The position numbers were made by a program, and so were the translations under genes. 64,000 nucleotides of DNA from an uncultured Oscillospiraceae bacterium (GTDB lineage: Bacteria > Bacillota > Clostridia > Oscillospirales > Acutalibacteraceae): positions 1 through 64,000 of the forward strand of contig UQLR01000001.1 in NCBI GenBank assembly GCA_900541975.1, given 5' to 3'. The notes under the pieces were generated by a model. That model saw only the letters and a program-made list of their open reading frames with translations, was not told the DNA's origin and made no database searches. Positions within the stretch are counted from its first letter, which is position 1, and the number at the start of each line of letters is the position of its first letter. Below are positions 59,726 through 64,000 of this stretch, piece after piece.

Positions 59726-60622
59726 ATGCAAACGGATCATTATATTACAAACTCTTTAGAACTACACCTGTTCTTCGGACGCATCATGAAAGAGCATTCT
59801 TTTTTTCTTAAAGCAGGTTTTACGCCCGCAGACGTTTCTTTTTCCAGACAAGCGGAGTTCTTTAAAAGAGAATTTGAAAAATTACTTTGCCGTGCCATCG
59901 CACTCAGTGATGGTGTTGTAAACCGTGACGTACTGTGTTCAGGTGAACTGGTTACGGAATTTACTGCTCTGGCTGAAAAACAAACTGAACGTTTTACCGG
60001 AATCACAATCAACAGAGCAATCACCAGCCGGGAGTTGCAGTTGCGCAGCGACGATAATTGCCGACGTGAAAACGATTGCGAAAAGAAACGCCAGGTGCAA
60101 AGGCTTAATCAAACCGCCCTCAGGCTTTTGGATGGATTGATTATGTTTAAGGAAACCGTTTTAAAAAAGGTTTTATGCTGTGAAATGTTTACAGTAAACT
60201 ATCCTTTGCTGATAGAGCATATTCTTAGAGAAGCAAAATTGTATCGAAAATATATACAGGAGCTAGAGAATAACGGCTGTTTAAACTGCCAGTCCATGAA
60301 AGAAGTGGAAAGCTTTTGGAACCAGATCATGATGGAACACGCCATGTTTATCCGTGGACTTTTAGACCCTTCAGAAACAGAATTGTTTCATTTGGCAGAC
60401 GGATTTGCCAAAGAATATTCTGCATTGTTAAAGGCTTGCCATAATGCGCAAAATCAAACTTTAACGGCAGATTCCCTGAAAGAAACCATCAGGTTCAGAG
60501 ATTTCAAAGCAGCGGGAACGCAGGGAATTGAAGAATGTAAAATCCGTTCTATTATTTTACCACTTCTGGCAGATCATGTACTGCGTGAGGCAAATCACTA
60601 CATTCGCTTACTGAAAGATTAA
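59726..60622 (+). CDS. DUF2935 domain protein
   Basis: A 298-residue all-helical protein with two repeats of a four-helix bundle. Conserved acidic-histidine pairs recur: FFGRIMKEHSFFLKAG, PLLIEHILREAKLYRKYI, WNQIMMEHAMFIRGLLDPSE and PLLADHVLREANHYIRLL. The paired EH/DH residues suggest di-metal binding, as in ferritin-like bundles, but no activity is established. TTGGAGGG lies before ATG 59726, and the earlier start at 59639 is unsupported. It is bounded by terminators on both sides. Confidence 0.88.
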   Translation: MQTDHYITNSLELHLFFGRIMKEHSFFLKAGFTPADVSFSRQAEFFKREFEKLLCRAIALSDGVVNRDVLCSGELVTEFTALAEKQTERFTGITINRAITSRELQLRSDDNCRRENDCEKKRQVQRLNQTALRLLDGLIMFKETVLKKVLCCEMFTVNYPLLIEHILREAKLYRKYIQELENNGCLNCQSMKEVESFWNQIMMEHAMFIRGLLDPSETELFHLADGFAKEYSALLKACHNAQNQTLTADSLKETIRFRDFKAAGTQGIEECKIRSIILPLLADHVLREANHYIRLLKD

Positions 60623-60667
60623 TTTACACCCCTGTTAAAAGTTTTATACTCCGGGCCATATCCACAT

Positions 60668-60720
60668 AATCCAAAAGCCGAACCTGACTGCAGCAGCCAG
60701 GTTCGGCTTTTGGATTTTTT
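60668..60720 (+). terminator. Intrinsic terminator after the DUF2935 gene
   Basis: ATCCAAAAGCCGAACCTG (60669-60686) pairs perfectly over 18 bp with 60698-60715, with one extra A-T pair, followed by TTTTT. Confidence 0.95.
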
Positions 60721-60912
60721 CATAAAATTAATCTACTGTTTTCTGCTTGTTTGCTCATTTTACAGGCTTTGTAAAGCAAGTTAAAAAATTGCCTTACCTC
60801 CCCTGCCCTGGTCAGCAGTCCCGCACCGTGGAAGATACCTGCCGGAGAAACCCGTTCTGCTTTGTTCCCTGCATCTTCCACGCCTTTTAAATTTTGGTCT
60901 GCATCGGCTTTT
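60720..60912 (-). pseudogene. Possible C-terminal gene remnant after the alcohol dehydrogenase
   Basis: Directly after the dehydrogenase stop, in the +1 frame on the minus strand, about 64 codons stay open to a stop at 60722-60720: GVEDAGNKAERVSPAGIFHG, then GAGLLTRAGEVRQFFNLLYK and ACKMSKQAENSRLIL. The composition is protein-like, but there is no start codon with a binding site and I do not recognise the family. It may be the tail of a deleted gene. Confidence 0.3.
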
Positions 60913-62091
60913 TCATTTTTCCATTTCCATGCTTTCCTTTAAAATTTGCCTGATTTCCTCCTTTTTCAACACTTTATAGCCGCCTTCCATAATAAACGTT
61001 CCTTCGGTAATGCCATCCAGCATGGTTTCAGTAACGCCCAATTGCTGAATATTCATGACAAGACCCAGTTTGCGCATCCAGCGTTCCATTTTTATAAGCC
61101 CTTCCTTCGCGACCTCCTGATCGGCTTTGCCTTCGGGGCAAACGTCCCACACATTAACGGCGTAACGTTTAAATTTCTGCAACCCGTAGGGTAAAATATG
61201 CTTATAATACGGAATGGATACTGCCGCCAGCGTCATTCCATGGGTAGCGTTGGTATAAGCTCCCACGGATTGGCCGATCATATGGACCATCCAGTCTGTG
61301 GTCTTCCCCTTGGCAACCAGTGTGTTCAGCGCCCATGTAGCAATCCACATGATATTGCTGCGAGCCTCATAATCCGTTGGATTCTCCAATGCAATTTGGG
61401 ACGAATGAATCAACGACCGCAGCAGCCCTTCCATAATGTAGTCAGACGTACAGTCATCCTCTCCGGAAAAATATTGTTCCAGAATATGTGACATAATGTC
61501 ATAAAATCCTGCCACCATTTGGTATTTTGGAAGTGTATAGGTATATACCGGGTTTAAAATTGAAAATTTCGGGAATACACGATCTCCAAACACGTGACCT
61601 ATTTTTAATTTTTGGCCGGGATTGGTAATGACGGAGCCGCCATTCATTTCTGAACCGGTGCCTACCATAGTCAATACGCAGCCCACCGGGATAATAGGAT
61701 TATCTACATCCTCCATTCGCAGATAATATTTCTCCCATGGATCTCCCTTACAATAAGCAGATACCGAAACAGCCTTGGCGTAGTCGCATACGCTGCCGCC
61801 GCCCACGGCTAAAATTAAATCGACGTGATGTTTTTTTGCAAGATTGCACCCTTCATAAAGCTTTTCTACGGTAGGATTCGGCATAACGCCCGGATCTTCT
61901 ATCACTTCTTTTCCGCAGGCATTGAGAATGGCAATCACCTGGTCGTAGATACCGTTTTTTTTGATGGAGCCAGTACCATAGCACAGCAGCACCTTATGCC
62001 CATAATGTGCAAGTTCGCCGCTGAGACTGTCCAATGCATTTTCTCCAAAATATAGCTTTGTGGGATTAGAATACGTAAAACTGCCTAACAT
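60913..62091 (-). CDS. Iron-containing alcohol dehydrogenase (BDH/YqhD type)
   Basis: NAD(P)H-dependent type III alcohol dehydrogenase, 392 residues, resembling butanol dehydrogenases. The dinucleotide site is AVGGGSVCDYAKA near residue 98. The metal ligands expected in the family are present: D and H in GFYDIMSHILEQYF, H in DWMVHMIGQ, H in NATHGMTLA. TGTGSEMNGGSVI is also typical. It is transcribed from a MerR-type promoter that overlaps the operator of the divergent regulator, so it is probably induced by an aldehyde or redox-active compound. Confidence 0.93.
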   Translation of the reverse strand: MLGSFTYSNPTKLYFGENALDSLSGELAHYGHKVLLCYGTGSIKKNGIYDQVIAILNACGKEVIEDPGVMPNPTVEKLYEGCNLAKKHHVDLILAVGGGSVCDYAKAVSVSAYCKGDPWEKYYLRMEDVDNPIIPVGCVLTMVGTGSEMNGGSVITNPGQKLKIGHVFGDRVFPKFSILNPVYTYTLPKYQMVAGFYDIMSHILEQYFSGEDDCTSDYIMEGLLRSLIHSSQIALENPTDYEARSNIMWIATWALNTLVAKGKTTDWMVHMIGQSVGAYTNATHGMTLAAVSIPYYKHILPYGLQKFKRYAVNVWDVCPEGKADQEVAKEGLIKMERWMRKLGLVMNIQQLGVTETMLDGITEGTFIMEGGYKVLKKEEIRQILKESMEMEK

Positions 62092-62112
62092 ATGAAAATT
62101 CCTCCATTTCGG

Positions 62113-62141
62113 TTGACGCTTTAAATAAAGCGTATTATAAT
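62113..62141 (+). promoter_or_regulatory. Promoter of the merR-type gene
   Basis: TTGACG at 62113, 17-base spacer, perfect TATAAT at 62136. The spacer contains GCTTTA/TAAAGC. The transcript starts before the operator palindrome at 62160. Confidence 0.75.
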
Positions 62142-62151
62142 TGTTTATATT

Positions 62152-62182
62152 ATTCTACAACTTAAAGTGAACTTTAAGTCAA
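62152..62182 (-). promoter_or_regulatory. MerR-type promoter and operator of the alcohol dehydrogenase gene
   Basis: On the minus strand TTGACT (62182-62177) and TAGAAT (62157-62152) are 19 bases apart, the over-long spacing typical of MerR-activated promoters. The spacer region carries a 9-bp perfect inverted repeat, ACTTAAAGT and ACTTTAAGT, around GA (62160-62179), the expected dimer site. The same palindrome lies in the 5' leader of the regulator gene, allowing autoregulation. Confidence 0.85.
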
Positions 62183-62214
62183 GTGATTTTGCAAAACTTC
62201 CGGGGAGGATTTTT

Positions 62215-62661
62215 ATGGCGTACACAATTGGTGAAATGGCAAAGCTGCTGAAGGTGGCGCCATCAACGCTTCGCTATTACGACAAAGAGGGGTTACTGCC
62301 CTTTGTAGGGCGCTCGGAGGGCGGTATACGGATTTTCCAGGATAAAGATTTTGAATTTTTGCAAATTATCCATTGCCTTAAAGCAGCCGGGATGCAGATC
62401 AAGGATATCCGTAAATTTATCGCGCTTGTGATGCAAGGGGATGAAACCATAGACGCCCGGCTTGCCTTGTTTGAAAAACGTAAAAAAGAGGTGGAAACCC
62501 AAATGTTGCAATTGCAGGAAACCTTGGACACACTGCGCTTTAAATGCTGGTATTATGAAACCGCAAAAAAATATGGAGGAACCAATGTTCCCGACAACAT
62601 GCAGGATAAAGAACTTCCTGAAGATCTTCGGGCAATACGCAAAAAACTGCGTGGAAGGTAA
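62215..62661 (+). CDS. MerR family transcriptional regulator
   Basis: A 148-residue MerR protein. The winged helix reads YTIGEMAKLLKVAPSTLRYYDKEGLLPFVGRSEGGIRIFQDKDFEFLQII. The dimerisation coiled coil includes ARLALFEKRKKEVETQMLQLQETLDTLRFK. The effector part is short and contains one cysteine (KCWYYE). GGGGAGGA precedes ATG 62215. It is divergent from the iron-type alcohol dehydrogenase and very probably its activator; the inducer is unknown. Confidence 0.93.
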   Translation: MAYTIGEMAKLLKVAPSTLRYYDKEGLLPFVGRSEGGIRIFQDKDFEFLQIIHCLKAAGMQIKDIRKFIALVMQGDETIDARLALFEKRKKEVETQMLQLQETLDTLRFKCWYYETAKKYGGTNVPDNMQDKELPEDLRAIRKKLRGR

Positions 62662-62722
62662 AAATGCAAGAAGGAATGTTCTACAGGCGACAACCCTGTA
62701 AAAATTGATACGGAGGTGTGTT

Positions 62723-63229
62723 ATGCGGCTGTTTGTTGCCATTTGTTTTTCTGACGAAATCAAAGCTTCCCTTTGTACAGTATGCAAAAATCTGAAAACA
62801 CAAAGCCTTTCCGGTAACTTCACCCGCCCGGAAAACCTGCATATGACGTTGGCTTTTATTGGGGAAAGCAACCGCGTTGCATCGGTGAAAAACGCAATGC
62901 AGCAGTGTGCCGGCGCACCGTTTGAGATCTCGTTGAGCGGAACAGGCCATTTTGGAGACCTGTGGTGGGTTGGGATAGAAAAAAAACCGGCACTCTGTGC
63001 CCTTGCAAACCGGCTACGCCAAACATTGCGTGCCGACGGATTTCAAATAGACGCTCGCGCGTTTCAGCCACATATTACAATAGCGCGGCAGGTTGTGCTT
63101 GAAAAAGCGTTTGAGGCAAAAATCTGCGCCGCTTCCATGTTGGTTACACATATATCTCTGATGCAATCGAAGCGTCTGGACGGCAAAATTCACTATACCG
63201 AGCTGTATCGTAAGCAGCTATTGCGTTAA
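62723..63229 (+). CDS. thpR: RNA 2',3'-cyclic phosphodiesterase (ThpR/LigT)
   Basis: A 2H phosphoesterase of 168 residues. The two HxTx motifs are HMTLAFIG near residue 40 and HITIARQ near residue 120. The start MRLFVAICF is typical, and GGAGGTG lies before ATG 62723; the longer frame from 62705 is unsupported. It hydrolyses 2',3'-cyclic phosphate ends of RNA in studied members; its role in bacteria is not settled. It lies 61 bases downstream of the merR-type gene and is followed by a shared terminator. Confidence 0.92.
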   Translation: MRLFVAICFSDEIKASLCTVCKNLKTQSLSGNFTRPENLHMTLAFIGESNRVASVKNAMQQCAGAPFEISLSGTGHFGDLWWVGIEKKPALCALANRLRQTLRADGFQIDARAFQPHITIARQVVLEKAFEAKICAASMLVTHISLMQSKRLDGKIHYTELYRKQLLR

Positions 63230-63280
63230 GTGGGATTTTTTATACTGTTTTAATGCACTTCATTTTTCTAAGAACAACAA

Positions 63281-63318
63281 AAAATATGGGCAATAAATTG
63301 TTTATTGCCCATATTTTT
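63281..63318. terminator. Bidirectional intrinsic terminator
   Basis: AAAATATGGGCAATAAA (63281-63297) pairs perfectly over 17 bp with 63301-63317 around a 3-base loop, and T residues flank it on both strands. It ends thpR and overlaps the stop codon of the convergent aminotransferase gene. Confidence 0.9.
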
Positions 63319-64000
63319 ATTCAATTGCATGCATCAGCGTATTAATAATATAATTTACATCTTCATCCGTTAATTTTGTATGAAGCGGCAGTGTAATTTC
63401 ATTTTTGTATTGGTTGAACGCATTGGGATAATTCTGTATGGCAAATCCCAAATTTTTATATGCAGTAAGCATTGGCAACGGTTTATAATGCACATTTGTA
63501 GAAATCCCGTGCTCCGCCATAGACAAAATCAGCGCATTTCTTTGCGCTTCCTGAAAGCCCGGTATACGCAGAAGGTAAAGATGGCCGCTTGAAGAAAAAT
63601 CCTTGCCAAAATGGAGTAACGGTTGCAGCCCTTTTTGCAAAAAAGCCCCGTCATAACGTAATATAATTTCTTTTCTGCGTTTTAAAAGGTTTTGATAACG
63701 CTCCATCTGCTTTAATCCCAGGGCAGCCTGTATATCTGTCATATTACATTTAAAAGCCGGATAGAGAATGTCGTATTCCCATGATCCCGGTTGCATTTTT
63801 GCAAGCGCATCCTTCGACTGACCATGCAGAGAATACATAGTAAACTGCTTTGCAAGCGCTTCGTTGTCCAGGCCTTCTTTATCCTTCCATGTGATGGCTC
63901 CGCCTTCCCCGGTTGTAAGATTTTTAACAGCATGAAACGAAAAAGCGGTAAAATCGGCAATTTGGCCGCTGTGCCTGCCTTTATGCATTGCGCCAAAACC
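63317..64000 (-). CDS. DegT/DnrJ/EryC1/StrS family aminotransferase, C-terminal part
   Basis: PLP-dependent sugar aminotransferase, cut by the window end (frame open through 64000, reading GFGAMHKGRHSGQ). The PLP lysine is in TAFSFHAVKNLTTGEGGAI. YDILYPAFKCNMTDIQAALGLKQMER, LYLLRIP and the C-terminal NVHYKPLPMLTAYKNLGF and LPLHTKLTDEDVNYIINTL segments are typical. It resembles members that aminate UDP-4-keto sugars for surface glycans or lipid A-like modification (ArnB/PseC type); the substrate cannot be assigned. 228 residues are visible of about 380. Confidence 0.9.
   Translation of the reverse strand, partial: GFGAMHKGRHSGQIADFTAFSFHAVKNLTTGEGGAITWKDKEGLDNEALAKQFTMYSLHGQSKDALAKMQPGSWEYDILYPAFKCNMTDIQAALGLKQMERYQNLLKRRKEIILRYDGAFLQKGLQPLLHFGKDFSSSGHLYLLRIPGFQEAQRNALILSMAEHGISTNVHYKPLPMLTAYKNLGFAIQNYPNAFNQYKNEITLPLHTKLTDEDVNYIINTLMHAIE

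Noticed and set aside
1..64000. CRISPR arrays and rRNA genes
   Set aside because: No regularly spaced repeats and no rRNA sequence were seen anywhere in the window.

Overview
The window reads as chromosomal DNA of an endospore-forming, Gram-positive clostridial bacterium (class Clostridia; an Oscillospirales-like lineage is only a guess). Spore genes include yunB, cwlD, an uninterrupted sigK, a gerQ-like gene and a cwlJ/sleB-family hydrolase. Housekeeping blocks keep the Bacillus/Clostridium order: aroQ-pepP-efp; miaB-ymcA-mutS-mutL-miaA; yggS-sepF-ylmH-divIVA-ileS-lspA-rluD; rplS-lepB-rbgA-rnhB-yraN; tig-clpP-clpX-lon-ysxC.

Layout. 1-374 is the 3' end of a group II intron (maturase C-terminus plus domains V and VI), ending just before the ribosome binding site of yqeG. 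396-35079 is almost entirely plus-strand core genes for translation, tRNA modification, mismatch repair, division, protein export and ATP-dependent proteolysis, ending with lysA. 35162-42605 is mostly minus strand: a Xer-type tyrosine recombinase with a 14-bp inverted repeat in its leader, a DUF6873-like protein, an ABC permease and membrane-fusion adaptor without an ATPase, radA, cwlD and a nucleoside phosphorylase. 42757-49506 is the iron-uptake locus feoA-feoB, followed by a LacI regulator, sigK and prfC on the minus strand. 53389-55585 holds hemW, gerQ-like and cwlJ-like. A tRNA-Ser(CGA) at 55727 begins a more accessory stretch: decayed repeats, an UPF1-like helicase with a nuclease-like tail, a DUF2935 protein, an iron-type alcohol dehydrogenase with a divergent MerR regulator, thpR, and the end of a DegT-type aminotransferase.

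Main finding. feoB is split by a compact 4,033-bp two-gene element (44747-48779) made of a YfhO-family membrane protein gene and a short serine recombinase gene. They are divergently transcribed, and each ends about 35 bp from an element boundary. Removing exactly 44747-48779 restores one continuous FeoB frame of 692 codons through the motif NGRFPALIA. The predicted empty site and the predicted circle junction are each imperfect palindromes centred on the same TT dinucleotide, as expected for a serine recombinase crossover. The recombinase is about 318 residues long and appears to lack the zinc-ribbon and coiled-coil domain that normally enforces direction, so recombination might be reversible. 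Both feoB halves are free of decay, so insertion is recent or excision happens often enough to keep the gene under selection. I know of no description of such an element, but I could not search.
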